A DNA stretch of 64,000 nt, taken from the NCBI GenBank assembly GCA_029008875.1, contig JAQXJP010000025.1:30183-94182 (forward strand). The letters run 5' to 3'. Under the pieces are notes generated by a model that had not been told where the DNA came from, did no database searches, and saw only the letters and a list, made by a program, of their open reading frames with translations. This stretch comes from Lachnospiraceae bacterium. Its GTDB lineage: Bacteria; Bacillota; Clostridia; Lachnospirales; Lachnospiraceae. Of this stretch, positions 47,001 to 55,925 are shown piece after piece; position 1 is the first letter of the stretch; each line of letters starts with the position of its first letter. The position numbers and the translations under genes are program-made.

Positions 47001-47783
47001 ATGATTTTTGAGACACATGCACATTATGACGATGAGAAATTTACAGAGGATCGGGCGGATGTAGTGGCAGCAGTTTTTGCCAGCGGCGTTCGCCCGATTA
47101 TTAATGTGGGGGCGTCCATCTTCTCCACCAAATCCACGCTGGATCTGTCTGCCCAATATGAGGGCATGTATGCTGCCGTGGGAGTTCATCCCAGCGACAT
47201 CGGGGATTTGAATGAGGAGACTTTTTCCTGGCTGCGGGAGCAGACCGCATGGGAGAAGACAGTGGCCATCGGGGAGATCGGTCTGGACTACTACTGGGAG
47301 AAGGATCCCAAGGCGCAAAAGCAGCAGAGAGTCTGGTTCGGCAGACAGCTGGAGCTTGCCAGGGAGGTAAATCTTCCGGTCATCATTCACTCCAGGGATG
47401 CCGCGGCGGACACCATGCAGGTAATGCGGGAACATCGCGGGGAGGAGATCCCCGGGGTGATTCACTGCTATTCCTACTCCCCGGAGCTTGCGCTGGAATG
47501 GGTGAAGATGGGCTACTACATCGGCGTGGGAGGTGTTGTCACCTTCAAGAACGCTAAGAAGCTGGTGGCTACGGTGGAACAGATTCCCATGGAGCGCCTG
47601 CTGTTGGAGACGGACTGCCCGTACATGGCGCCGGAACCCCACCGGGGAAGCCGCAACGATTCCCGGAATATTCCCTTCGTGATTGCCAAGATTGCAGAGA
47701 TACGTGGAATGCTGCCGGAAGAGGTGGAACGGATCACAGAGGAAAATGCCTACCGGCTTTTTTCAAAAATACCAAGAGAATGA
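47001..47783 (+). CDS. tatD: TatD-family metal-dependent deoxyribonuclease
   Basis: A 260-residue TIM-barrel hydrolase. Metal and family motifs are FETHAHYDDEKF, GVHPSDIGD, AIGEIGLDYYW, PVIIHSRDAAADT, HCYSYSPELA and LLETDCPYMAPEPHRG. It acts as a 3'-5' exonuclease in DNA repair or turnover. Its ribosome site is weak, and the stop of the previous gene is only 3 bases away, so it may depend on coupled translation. Confidence 0.93.
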   Translation: MIFETHAHYDDEKFTEDRADVVAAVFASGVRPIINVGASIFSTKSTLDLSAQYEGMYAAVGVHPSDIGDLNEETFSWLREQTAWEKTVAIGEIGLDYYWEKDPKAQKQQRVWFGRQLELAREVNLPVIIHSRDAAADTMQVMREHRGEEIPGVIHCYSYSPELALEWVKMGYYIGVGGVVTFKNAKKLVATVEQIPMERLLLETDCPYMAPEPHRGSRNDSRNIPFVIAKIAEIRGMLPEEVERITEENAYRLFSKIPRE

Positions 47784-47795
47784 TGGGAGAAGAGG

Positions 47796-48203
47796 ATGGA
47801 AGAGATATTGGAATTGTTCCCGAACCGGGAAGCCTTTGAAAAGTATTGGGAGGAGAATTATCTTCCGGTGGAGTACAAGGACGTGAAGAGTGCCTATGAG
47901 GAGTATGTGAAGTCGGTGGACAAGCATATTTTCCTCGCGGACTATGAGGAGAATGGCTGCATCGGGGAGAGTGATTTCCTGGAGAATTTATCCGAGGACG
48001 CCCAATTCTTTTTTCAGGATACCCTGACGGAAATCTTTTACGAGAAGAATCCGGATGTGTATGAGAATGCCTTTGCACTGTATGAGATTGCCCAGATGGA
48101 GGGGGATCCCAGCCTGGATGTGGCGATTTGCTTTCACGAGGAGTACAACCGTCTGTACCGGGAATTTATGATGAATATTTTTGGAACATTTTTTACAAAA
48201 TAA
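47796..48203 (+). CDS. Protein of unknown function between tatD and rsmA
   Basis: A 135-residue acidic, mostly helical protein (MEEILELFPNREAFEKYWEE...) with no membrane part. It is rich in E, Y and F and ends MMNIFGTFFTK. No motif is recognised. GGGAGAAGAGG precedes ATG 47796. It sits within the tatD-rsmA gene string, where rnmV often lies, but it is not that nuclease. Confidence 0.75.
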   Translation: MEEILELFPNREAFEKYWEENYLPVEYKDVKSAYEEYVKSVDKHIFLADYEENGCIGESDFLENLSEDAQFFFQDTLTEIFYEKNPDVYENAFALYEIAQMEGDPSLDVAICFHEEYNRLYREFMMNIFGTFFTK

Positions 48204-48219
48204 AAGTGCGAGGAATAAA

Positions 48220-49092
48220 ATGGTAGTATTAGGCAATCCGAAGAATACCATCCAGGTATTGCAGAAATACAATTTCAATTTCCAGAAGAAATTCGGACAG
48301 AACTTTTTGATTGATACCCGGATTCTGGAGGGGATTATCGAGGCGGCCGGTGTGACGGACCAGGATTTTGTCCTGGAGATCGGGCCGGGAATCGGAACCA
48401 TGACCCAGTATCTCTGCGAGGCGGCCCGGGAGGTGGTTGCGGTGGAGATCGATGCCAATCTCATTCCCATTTTGCAGGATACCCTGTCGGCCTATGACAA
48501 CGTGGAGGTTATCCATGAGGATATTTTGAAGGTGGACATCAATCGGCTGGCGCAGGAGCGCAATGGCGGTCGCCCCATCAAAGTTGTGGCGAATCTGCCC
48601 TACTATATTACTACGCCGATTATTATGGGGCTGTTCGAGTCCCATGTCCCCATCGACAGCATTACCATCATGGTGCAAAAAGAGGTGGCCGACCGCATGC
48701 AGGTGGGACCCGGAACCAAGGATTACGGGGCGCTGTCCCTGGCGGTGCAGTATTACGCGAAGCCGGAGATTGTGCTGAACGTCCCCCCGAGCTGTTTTAT
48801 GCCCCAGCCCAAGGTGGGAAGCGCGGTGATTCGGCTGACCCGGCATGAAAAGGTCCCCGTGGACGTGAACAATGAAAAATTAATGTTCCAGATTATCCGG
48901 GCGTCCTTTAACCAGAGAAGAAAGACCCTGGCAAACGGGCTGAATAATTTCCCCCGGATATCCCTGGGGAAGGAGCAGATTCAGGAGTGTATCGAGGAAC
49001 TGGGCGTTCCCGTAACGGTGCGGGGGGAGGCGCTCACTCTGGAACAATTCGCCGCGCTTAGCAATATTATTGAGAGAAAGATGCAGGGTTAA
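48220..49092 (+). CDS. rsmA: 16S rRNA dimethyladenosine transferase
   Basis: A 290-residue SAM-dependent methylase that dimethylates two adjacent adenines near the 3' end of 16S rRNA during small-subunit maturation. Motifs are KKFGQNFLID, SAM site EIGPGIGTMTQYL, VEIDANLIPIL, and the catalytic NLPYYITTPI. GCGAGG lies before ATG 48220; the longer frame from 48181 overlaps the previous gene and adds nothing conserved. Confidence 0.96.
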   Translation: MVVLGNPKNTIQVLQKYNFNFQKKFGQNFLIDTRILEGIIEAAGVTDQDFVLEIGPGIGTMTQYLCEAAREVVAVEIDANLIPILQDTLSAYDNVEVIHEDILKVDINRLAQERNGGRPIKVVANLPYYITTPIIMGLFESHVPIDSITIMVQKEVADRMQVGPGTKDYGALSLAVQYYAKPEIVLNVPPSCFMPQPKVGSAVIRLTRHEKVPVDVNNEKLMFQIIRASFNQRRKTLANGLNNFPRISLGKEQIQECIEELGVPVTVRGEALTLEQFAALSNIIERKMQG

Positions 49093-49172
49093 TACTCTGC
49101 ATTTTTTGAATAAATTTGATAGGACAGGAGATACTGTTGTTACAGGAATAAAAGACAACGGAGGAATGCCCT

Positions 49173-49916
49173 ATGAAAAAAAGAAGTATGATTATTGCGG
49201 TGTCATGTCTTGTGGCAGGAGTCATCGGATTTGCCAGTGTCGCAGCCACAGAAAAAGCCCAGGAGAGACGGAAAGAGCAGCAGGCCAGGCAGGAGTCCAG
49301 CCAGATTGCGGAGGTTACGTCCGGGATTGTGGAGCCCCGGGACACCAAAAGCACAGAGAAGAAAAAAGTGGAGGTCGAAACCGAGAAAGTGGACCAGGAG
49401 GTCGCCCAAATTCAGGAGGAGATAGGACCGGAGCTGGAGGAGTACGATATGGGTGAGGAACCTGCCAAACAGCCGGTAGCAGTGGTGGAGGATGCTCTTC
49501 ATTTTTCGGAGGATACCAATTTGTTGTGGCCGGTGAAGGGGGATGTGCTGTTGAATTACAGCATGGATGCGACCATCTATTTTCCCACGCTGGATCAGTA
49601 CCGCTACAATCCGGCAATCGTGATTTCCGGCAACGTCAATGACCGGGTTACCCTGGTGGCAAAGGGAAAGATTACCGACATTTCCGTGAACGAGGAGACC
49701 GGATGCACCGTGACCCAGGATCTGGGGGATGGATATCAGGCAGTGTACGGACAACTTAAGGACCTGAATTTTGAGGAGGGTGCCACTGTGGAGGCAGGCC
49801 AGGTGATCGGATATATCGGGGAGCCTACAAAGTATTATTCCGTTGAGGGAAGCAACCTTTATTTTCAATTGCTCAAGGATGGGAAGCCGGTGAACCCGCT
49901 GGATTATTTGGAATAA
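49173..49916 (+). CDS. SpoIIQ-like degenerate M23 (LytM) membrane protein
   Basis: A 247-residue protein: one N-terminal membrane helix (IIAVSCLVAGVIGFASVA), a charged coiled-coil region (residues 27-85) and a C-terminal LytM fold (LLWPVKGDVLLNYSMDATIYFPTL, VTLVAKGKITDIS, GYQAVYGQL, NLYFQLLKDGKPVNPLDYLE). The zinc ligands of active M23 enzymes (HxxxD and HxH) are missing; the last motif reads YFQ where HFE/HxH is expected. The layout equals SpoIIQ, the mother cell-forespore channel component. If so it acts structurally during sporulation. GGAGG precedes the ATG. Confidence 0.85.
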   Translation: MKKRSMIIAVSCLVAGVIGFASVAATEKAQERRKEQQARQESSQIAEVTSGIVEPRDTKSTEKKKVEVETEKVDQEVAQIQEEIGPELEEYDMGEEPAKQPVAVVEDALHFSEDTNLLWPVKGDVLLNYSMDATIYFPTLDQYRYNPAIVISGNVNDRVTLVAKGKITDISVNEETGCTVTQDLGDGYQAVYGQLKDLNFEEGATVEAGQVIGYIGEPTKYYSVEGSNLYFQLLKDGKPVNPLDYLE

Positions 49917-49936
49917 AATGTCGGGATTGCATGATA

Positions 49937-49979
49937 TATTCAAGAAAAGCGGAAAAAGCATTCCCGCCTTTCTTGAATA
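49937..49979. other. Inverted repeat with 11-bp arms before the GGDEF gene
   Basis: TATTCAAGAAA (49937-49947) and TTTCTTGAATA (49969-49979) enclose a GC-rich inner stem. There is no T-run. It partly overlaps the promoter at 49973-50001, so it may be an operator or a terminator-like stem. Confidence 0.65.
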
Positions 49980-50001
49980 ACCGGCATGAATTTGTTAAAA
50001 T
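49973..50001 (+). promoter_or_regulatory. Promoter of the GGDEF gene
   Basis: TTGAAT (49973-49978), a 17-base spacer and TAAAAT (49996-50001). Its start near 50008 rules out the upstream ATG at 49986. Confidence 0.7.
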
Positions 50002-50042
50002 TATCGTATTATTTCTGGAGAAAATGGGAGGGAGATGCATCT

Positions 50043-51677
50043 GTGGAACCGAGTACATACAACGATATTGTGCAGCACTGGATCAATCAGGTTTTGACAA
50101 ATCGCGGAAAAGACGCGGAGACATCTCTCAAATTTTGCCAGGACATCATCAATTACGGGCTCCGCAACGGCGACAATGCGCTGGTGGGATTCGGATATTA
50201 TTACAGCGGGGAGACCTACTATCTCCTGAATGACGGTGCACATTTTTTTGAGGAGATCAGCAAGGCGCTGGAGTATCTGGACAATGCCCAGGAGTGGGAG
50301 CTGATGGGAAAATGCTACAATTTCCTCGGCATCTGGGCCACCAACCGGGGCAACACCCCGGTGGCGCTGGATTACTATTTGAACGGCATCGGATATTGTC
50401 GCAGAAATCATCTCTACCAGATGGAAGCCACCATGAACATCAATGTGGGTGCCATGAACAACCAGGTGCACCGCTATGCGGAGGGGCAGGCCTACCTGGA
50501 ACAGGCACTGGATTACATGAAGAGTCACCCCGAACAGGAGGGGTATCACACCTACATGGCAATCATTTACGAGAATCTTGCCAAGAGCTTGATCTTCCAG
50601 GATAAGCTCCACGATGTGGAGGAAATGTTTTACCAGATTTATCACAAGCATTGGAATTATCTGGATGATATGGACCGGCTTCTGGTCTGGTGCACGGAGG
50701 CAATCTATTTTGACCGGACCGGGCAGGTGGCCAAGCGGGATATGCGCATCGATGAGGTCTGCAAGCACATGAATGACCAGATGCCCATTCTGGACTCCTT
50801 TGCCGATCTGTACGAATTCATGGAACTCCTTTTGGAGACGGACCGGGATGTGGCTTTTTGGTCCATTATTGATATTTTGGAAAAACTGTGCGGAAACTGC
50901 AACATCATACATATGCAGATGGAACTGATCTCCCTCAAAATCAGCTTCTACCGCAAGCATGAGCAGAGTGCGGAGTACCTGCAGGCGGCAGGATTGTACT
51001 ATGAATTGGCCCAGATTCAGGATCGGGAAACCCAGGATATGATCAACAATATCCTGAATCTCCGCCGAAGTCTGGAGACTGCCAACCGCATGCGGGAGGA
51101 GATGGAGGTTCAGAATCGTATTCTCATGGAAAAATCAGAGCTGGATCCCCTCACAAAGCTGGCAAACCGCTTCCGCCTCAACGATTACTCCGAGGAAATC
51201 TACCGGAGAACCTTGCAGGGGGAGGGAACTATCGCGGTTGAAATCCTGGATGTGGACTACTTTAAGGAGTTCAATGACAACTACGGCCATCAGGCAGGGG
51301 ATAACTGTCTGAAGGAAGTAGCCATGGCGATTCGAGCCGTTGCGGAGGAACATAAGGGTTTCTGCGCGCGGTACGGCGGCGATGAATTCGTGATTATCTA
51401 TGAGAACCTCTCCAAGGAAGATGCCCTGGCCTATGCGGCGGAGCTCAAGCACCGGGTGTTGGAGCGCAAGGTGCCACATGAATTTTCCAAGGCAATTCCC
51501 TGGGTTTCCATCTCGCAGGGACTGTGCTGGGGCTATCCTACAGAGGAGATGCGCGTGGGGGATTTCCTGCACCGTGCGGATGAGATGCTCTACCGGGTAA
51601 AACAGGTCACGAGAAACAATTACTGTGTGGGCGAAATTGAGGAGAGCGAGGAAGCGCTGGTGGGACCGAAGGATTGA
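50043..51677 (+). CDS. Diguanylate cyclase with N-terminal TPR-like sensor domain
   Basis: A 544-residue cytoplasmic protein. Residues 1-340 form helical TPR-like repeats (for example GYYYSGETYYLLNDGAHFFE, then LEYLDNAQEWELMGKCYNFL). A coiled-coil linker leads to a GGDEF domain with ELDPLTKLANRFRL and the intact ARYGGDEFVIIYE. It should make cyclic di-GMP from two GTP. No EAL domain and no membrane part is seen. GTG 50043 is the start: GGGAGGGAG lies 8 bases upstream and the promoter excludes earlier codons. Confidence 0.92.
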   Translation: MEPSTYNDIVQHWINQVLTNRGKDAETSLKFCQDIINYGLRNGDNALVGFGYYYSGETYYLLNDGAHFFEEISKALEYLDNAQEWELMGKCYNFLGIWATNRGNTPVALDYYLNGIGYCRRNHLYQMEATMNINVGAMNNQVHRYAEGQAYLEQALDYMKSHPEQEGYHTYMAIIYENLAKSLIFQDKLHDVEEMFYQIYHKHWNYLDDMDRLLVWCTEAIYFDRTGQVAKRDMRIDEVCKHMNDQMPILDSFADLYEFMELLLETDRDVAFWSIIDILEKLCGNCNIIHMQMELISLKISFYRKHEQSAEYLQAAGLYYELAQIQDRETQDMINNILNLRRSLETANRMREEMEVQNRILMEKSELDPLTKLANRFRLNDYSEEIYRRTLQGEGTIAVEILDVDYFKEFNDNYGHQAGDNCLKEVAMAIRAVAEEHKGFCARYGGDEFVIIYENLSKEDALAYAAELKHRVLERKVPHEFSKAIPWVSISQGLCWGYPTEEMRVGDFLHRADEMLYRVKQVTRNNYCVGEIEESEEALVGPKD

Positions 51678-51680
51678 GTC

Positions 51681-51929
51681 ATGGAAGAGAAGCAGAATTA
51701 TACCTATATGCTCCGATGCAGCGACGACACCTTCTACATCGGATGGACCAATGACCTTGAAAAAAGGCTCAAGGCCCACAATGAGGGAAAAGGAGCCAAA
51801 TATACCAAGTCACGCCGGCCGGTGGAGTTGGTATATTATGAGGCCTTTTCCACAAAACAGGAGGCCATGAGCCGGGAATTTCATCTCAAGCAATTGTCGC
51901 GAAAAGAAAAGGAGCAATTACTCATTTAA
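51681..51929 (+). CDS. GIY-YIG endonuclease domain protein (UPF0213/YazA type)
   Basis: An 82-residue single-domain protein. The GIY-YIG core is YTYMLRCSDDTFYIGWTNDL, with the helix REFHLKQLSRKEK carrying the metal-binding Glu in MSREFHLK. The family acts on DNA or RNA ends with unknown role. It starts 3 bases after the GGDEF gene and its end overlaps the end of the convergent minus-strand operon by 12 bases. Confidence 0.93.
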   Translation: MEEKQNYTYMLRCSDDTFYIGWTNDLEKRLKAHNEGKGAKYTKSRRPVELVYYEAFSTKQEAMSREFHLKQLSRKEKEQLLI

Positions 51930-53381
51930 TATTAGAATATCCTGCGTTTGGCGATGGGCAATATATCGCGAAACATTGAAGCGCCGCGGACTGTCGGAAT
52001 AGTGCAGTTCGTGGCGTTGTGCGTAGGAATTAATCCACGCACTTACATCCTGGCTTCCGTCTGCCTCGGAGTGGTAGTACTCCATGATGGCAGGGGCGGC
52101 ATCCGTGGAGAGGGAGGCGAGATACCAAGGGTCTTCATATCCCCGGGTGTCTTCCCCGGTTCCCTCTGCGGTGTGGTGCAGGTTGTAGGAGGCGATGATA
52201 TAGTCCGGGTGTAGGAAGCTCAATGCCAAAAACAGGACGGTAATTATCGCCATCATGTAGCGCGCCAGCGGAAAGGGCCGGTAATAGATCTCCATGATGA
52301 CGCCGATGAGCAGCAGTGCAATGACAAGCAGCGCCCACAGCACCAGAATCCGAAGGAAGGTCAGATGGTATGCCTTGATGTACAGAAGCATACGAAATGC
52401 GCTGGAGGCCAGCATGATGTAGGTGCATGCGGAGATCAGTGTCATCAGGATTTTCTGCACCGGATTCTCCCGGAACAGTCCGTTGACGAACAGGACGATG
52501 ATGACATTGATGATGCACACAAACAGGAGCTGGAAAAAGCCCTCCCTCGCATATTCCGCGTAGGTGTACCCCTCCGGCAACTGCATTTTTCCCAGGAAGA
52601 GGGAGAAAATCTGAATCCCGCAGAAGAGCCCGTAAATCAGGGTGATGGGAAGCAGCACCGTGATTGCCACGACGGGTTCAAAATTGCGCCGATCATGTAC
52701 CTCGCCGGTCAGATTCGGCTTGCAGAGAAAACGGATGGTGCAGTAGGAGGAAGCCAGGGCAAAGGCAAACAGAGTAAGCCAGCCCAGGACTTTTCCCGGT
52801 TTCAGGTAATCCAGAAAACTCCGGTCAAGAATGTTGGCAAATACGGCATCGGAAAAATACAATAGTGCGCCCAGGATCATGAGCATGGGAACAGCGATGG
52901 CGATACCGATCAAGATGTATGTGGTAATCGCCTTTTTTGTATTCTTCTGCAGAGTGTGGTCCGCATGGGCATCCCCAAACAGATCTCCGATGCAGCCGAT
53001 GGGGCCGAATATGGTGTAGACAAATGCCGAAAAATACTTGGCGAGAGTCCAGTTTTTGTCATTTCGGAAACTGTGCAACAGCAGTGCAATCAGCAAAATT
53101 AAAATCCCCACATTGCCGAAAAACTGCAGCGGTGTACTTCCGGTGCACATGACAGAAATCGCCAAAAGGAACATTCCCGCGCCGTAAATCCAGAACCCGG
53201 GTTTCACGGGAAGCTTCAGCTTATTTAGGCAGACATAGACATATGTCAGGGTTGCAACCACCCAGATTGGCAGGGTGATGGCGCTGAAGTTGTCGAACAA
53301 AAGAACCGTGTAGACAAACGCATAAATAAGTGTGGGCAGTTCAAAGGCATGAAAAAAGGCTGCCCGATTTTGATAATCCAT
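51918..53381 (-). CDS. DUF4153/DUF4173-type multi-pass membrane protein
   Basis: A 487-residue protein with about ten to twelve membrane helices and a hydrophilic C-terminal 90 residues. The segment LPEGYTYAEYAREGFFQLL is typical of the DUF4153/DUF4173 group, whose function is unknown. AAAGGAGAATC precedes the ATG on the minus strand. It is the last gene of an operon with an XRE regulator and a DUF2975 protein, a grouping often seen in Firmicutes. Confidence 0.85.
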   Translation of the reverse strand: MDYQNRAAFFHAFELPTLIYAFVYTVLLFDNFSAITLPIWVVATLTYVYVCLNKLKLPVKPGFWIYGAGMFLLAISVMCTGSTPLQFFGNVGILILLIALLLHSFRNDKNWTLAKYFSAFVYTIFGPIGCIGDLFGDAHADHTLQKNTKKAITTYILIGIAIAVPMLMILGALLYFSDAVFANILDRSFLDYLKPGKVLGWLTLFAFALASSYCTIRFLCKPNLTGEVHDRRNFEPVVAITVLLPITLIYGLFCGIQIFSLFLGKMQLPEGYTYAEYAREGFFQLLFVCIINVIIVLFVNGLFRENPVQKILMTLISACTYIMLASSAFRMLLYIKAYHLTFLRILVLWALLVIALLLIGVIMEIYYRPFPLARYMMAIITVLFLALSFLHPDYIIASYNLHHTAEGTGEDTRGYEDPWYLASLSTDAAPAIMEYYHSEADGSQDVSAWINSYAQRHELHYSDSPRRFNVSRYIAHRQTQDILILNE

Positions 53382-53410
53382 AATGATTCTCCTTTCTCGG
53401 AGAGAACCCG

Positions 53411-53632
53411 CTACACTTCATCCTCCTCGTCCGGGATATATTCCAGAATATCCCCGGGCTGACAGTCCAGAACCTTACAAATCTTGTTGAGGGTGTCCAG
53501 CTTTACGGCCTTTGCCTTACCGTTTTTCAGGATGGACACGTTGGCCATGGTGATGTCCAGCTCCTCGGAGAGCTGGGTGACACTCATCTTGCGCTTGGCC
53601 ATCATCACATCCAAATTCACTATGATACTCAT
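53411..53632 (-). CDS. Small XRE/Cro-CI regulator (YozG-like)
   Basis: A 73-residue protein that is almost only a helix-turn-helix: MMAKRKMSVTQLSEELDITM, then NVSILKNGKAKAVKLDTLNK and CQPGDILEYIPDEE. ATG 53632 has AGGAGG 5 bases upstream; GTG 53638 is too near the site. YozG-type regulators are encoded beside DUF2975 proteins, as here, and probably control the operon in response to a membrane signal. Confidence 0.93.
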   Translation of the reverse strand: MSIIVNLDVMMAKRKMSVTQLSEELDITMANVSILKNGKAKAVKLDTLNKICKVLDCQPGDILEYIPDEEDEV

Positions 53633-53641
53633 AGGCACCTC

Positions 53642-54115
53642 CTAAATGGTCAAATCGTTCTCGAGTTTCATCTCGTAGGCGTTTTTGATCAGCTTCGACA
53701 ATGCTTCACAGAGAATGGAAAAGCCGGCACATATCAATATCAGAAATACGGAGTACACAAGGGTTCTCAAGTCAAAGCAGCGGGAAATCGCAAAGTAGAC
53801 CGGGCGAATCACATAGCTGACGAGAGCGACGACTCCGAGCAGTGCCATTTTGTGAAAATAAGAGGCATTCTCCAGTGAAAATGAGTTATCATTTCCGATT
53901 TCGGTACAGACTTTCCAGAATAAAATCAGCACCAAAATACATAGAATGGCAATAAACCAACTGAAGAAGATAAAGCTCCAGATGTTGCTGTCTGAATGGG
54001 TTTCTCTCAGATGGAAGGCATATAGGGTGAGCCCTGTGAAAAAGGAAAGTACCAGGGCAATCAACACCACAGTCAATGCCTTCAGATAGTTACATATTTT
54101 TTTCTGTTGTTTCAT
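53642..54115 (-). CDS. DUF2975 membrane protein
   Basis: A 157-residue protein with four membrane helices (LKALTVVLIALVLSFFTGLT, SFIFFSWFIAILCILVLILF, MALLGVVALVSYVIRPVYFA, TLVYSVFLILICAGFSILCE). The open frame reaches 54475 but the family-like start is ATG 54115 with AGGAGG. It is the first gene of the minus-strand operon and is paired with the XRE regulator 9 bases downstream, likely as its membrane partner. Confidence 0.88.
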   Translation of the reverse strand: MKQQKKICNYLKALTVVLIALVLSFFTGLTLYAFHLRETHSDSNIWSFIFFSWFIAILCILVLILFWKVCTEIGNDNSFSLENASYFHKMALLGVVALVSYVIRPVYFAISRCFDLRTLVYSVFLILICAGFSILCEALSKLIKNAYEMKLENDLTI

Positions 54116-54170
54116 AAACAAATCCTCCTGCAGAGTGGATGGGGAGGCAAATGGGCCTCTCATAGCATGG

Positions 54171-54200
54171 AGTATATGCCTTGACATATTGAAAGTCAAG
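54171..54200 (-). promoter_or_regulatory. Promoter and dyad of the DUF2975-XRE operon
   Basis: On the minus strand: TTGACT (54194-54199), a 17-base spacer, TATACT (54171-54176). CTTGAC (54180-54185) and GTCAAG (54195-54200) form a dyad over the -35 box, a candidate XRE site. Confidence 0.72.
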
Positions 54201-54377
54201 AAAAATTTATCGTAAAACAATAAATTTGTTAAAAACTGGGAGGAATATACCATTTTGAGCGGGCTTAAAAGAGGGGGATAGCCTCCGAAAAATAGGATAA
54301 GGGGTACACTATTTAGAAAATGTGCACAAAAAATTTTGATGGAATTTATGAAAGTGTACAAAATGTCAATTGGGGGA

Positions 54378-54406
54378 TTGCAGAACGGGTTTTCAGGGGC
54401 TATACT
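54378..54406 (+). promoter_or_regulatory. Promoter of the second sugar ABC operon
   Basis: TTGCAG (54378-54383), a 17-base spacer and TATACT (54401-54406). Confidence 0.75.
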
Positions 54407-54418
54407 ATGGTTACTGAA

Positions 54419-54453
54419 AACGTTACCGAGAACATTCCCGAGAATGTTACCGG
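54419..54453. promoter_or_regulatory. Operator array of the second sugar ABC operon
   Basis: Just downstream of the promoter lie AACGTT (54419-54424) and the dyad AACATTC-CCGA-GAATGTT (54431-54448), flanked by two GTTACC direct repeats. LacI- or CcpA-like in character; the LacI gene at 57745 is the likely partner. Confidence 0.65.
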
Positions 54454-54496
54454 TGGCAAGTAACAAATTTATCATTATGCTTATAGGAGGGCAAAA

Positions 54497-55897
54497 ATGA
54501 AAAAGAAATTATTATCCGTATTAATGGTTTCTGCAATGGTTGCTTCAATGGCAGCTGGTTGTGGAGACAGCACTACTGGCACCGGAGACAGCACACAGGC
54601 TGGCGGCGATGCAACAGTAGCAGCTGGATCAGGTTCTGTTTACATGTTGAACTTCAAACCTGAGACAGACGAAGCTTGGCAGGATCTTGCTAAGGCTTAC
54701 ACCGATGAGACCGGTGTTGAGGTAACCGTACTTACCGCAGCAGACGGACAGTACAAGACCACATTGCAGGCAGAGTTGGCTAAGGATGAAGCTCCGACAA
54801 TCTTCAACATTGGTGCAACAGCTGACTGTGCTGAGTATGCAGATTACATCTACGATCTGGCTGACAGCGCTCTTTACAGCCACTTGACAGATAAGTCACT
54901 TGCTCTTGAGTACGATGGAAAAGTTGCTGCAGTTGCAAACTGCTACGAGTGCTACGGTATCATCTACAACAAGACAATTCTTCAGAGCTACATCGACAAC
55001 TATGAAGGCGCTGTTGTTTCATCTATCGATGAGATCAACAACCTGGATACATTGATCGCTGTTGCAACTGATATCAACACAAACGTTGATGCAGTTAACG
55101 AGGCATGTGGAACCAACCTTGCAGGTGCTTTCGCTTCCGCTGGTCTTGATGGCGGTTCTAACTGGAGATTCTCCGGACACCTTGCTGGTGTTGCTTTGTA
55201 CTATGAGTTCAAGGATGCCGGATGCGACCTTATCGCAGGACAGGGAACTGTAACCGGAAAGTACATGGACAACTTCAAGAAGGTTTGGGATATGTACACA
55301 GATTGCTCTGCAGCTGACAAGAAGACTCTTGATTCAGGTGCTTTGAACGCAGAGATGGAACTTGGTATGGGAGAAGCAGTATTCTACCAGAACGGTGACT
55401 GGGAGTTCTCACCGCTTACCAATCCTGACAACGGATACGTTGTAACCGCTGATGACCTTTCCATGATGCCAATCTACTTCGGCGTAGACGATGCAAACGA
55501 AGGTCTTGCAGTTGGTACAGAGAACCACTGGGCAGTAAACGCTAAGGCTTCTCAGGAAGATATCGATGCTACTCTTGCATTCCTTGAGTGGGTTATCACT
55601 TCTGACGCTGGCCGTGATGCAATCACCAACAAGATGGGTCTTACCGCTCCATTTGATACATTCACAGGCGAGTATGAGTCTAAGAACGGATTCGCTAAGA
55701 TGGTTAACGAGTACGGCGCAGCTGGCAAGACTTCTGTAGCTTGGTCATTCAACGCAACTCCTGCAGTAGATGACTGGAGAGCAGATTTCATCGCTCCACT
55801 TACAGAGTACACCGAGCGTGGCGGTTCATGGGATGATGTTAAGACAGCATTCGTTGACAACTGGGCTAAGTACTGGGAGCAGCAGAACGCTCAGTAA
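54497..55897 (+). CDS. Sugar ABC transporter solute-binding lipoprotein (second cluster)
   Basis: A 466-residue binding protein. Signal peptide MKKKLLSVLMVSAMVASMAA with lipobox AAGC (Cys22), a Gly/Thr linker, then the CUT1 fold (SVYMLNFKPETDEAWQDLAKAY, CYECYGIIYNKTIL, FYQNGDWEF, NHWAVNAKAS). Codon choice differs clearly from the surrounding genes: frequent GCT, CTT and AAC, few GCG and CTG, the style of a very highly expressed gene. It is the first gene of the cluster, under a promoter with operators, and is followed by a hairpin that may hold back the permease genes. The ligand is not clear. Confidence 0.92.
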   Translation: MKKKLLSVLMVSAMVASMAAGCGDSTTGTGDSTQAGGDATVAAGSGSVYMLNFKPETDEAWQDLAKAYTDETGVEVTVLTAADGQYKTTLQAELAKDEAPTIFNIGATADCAEYADYIYDLADSALYSHLTDKSLALEYDGKVAAVANCYECYGIIYNKTILQSYIDNYEGAVVSSIDEINNLDTLIAVATDINTNVDAVNEACGTNLAGAFASAGLDGGSNWRFSGHLAGVALYYEFKDAGCDLIAGQGTVTGKYMDNFKKVWDMYTDCSAADKKTLDSGALNAEMELGMGEAVFYQNGDWEFSPLTNPDNGYVVTADDLSMMPIYFGVDDANEGLAVGTENHWAVNAKASQEDIDATLAFLEWVITSDAGRDAITNKMGLTAPFDTFTGEYESKNGFAKMVNEYGAAGKTSVAWSFNATPAVDDWRADFIAPLTEYTERGGSWDDVKTAFVDNWAKYWEQQNAQ

Positions 55898-55925
55898 TTA
55901 CAGAGTGTTTCTAAAATAGTTACAC

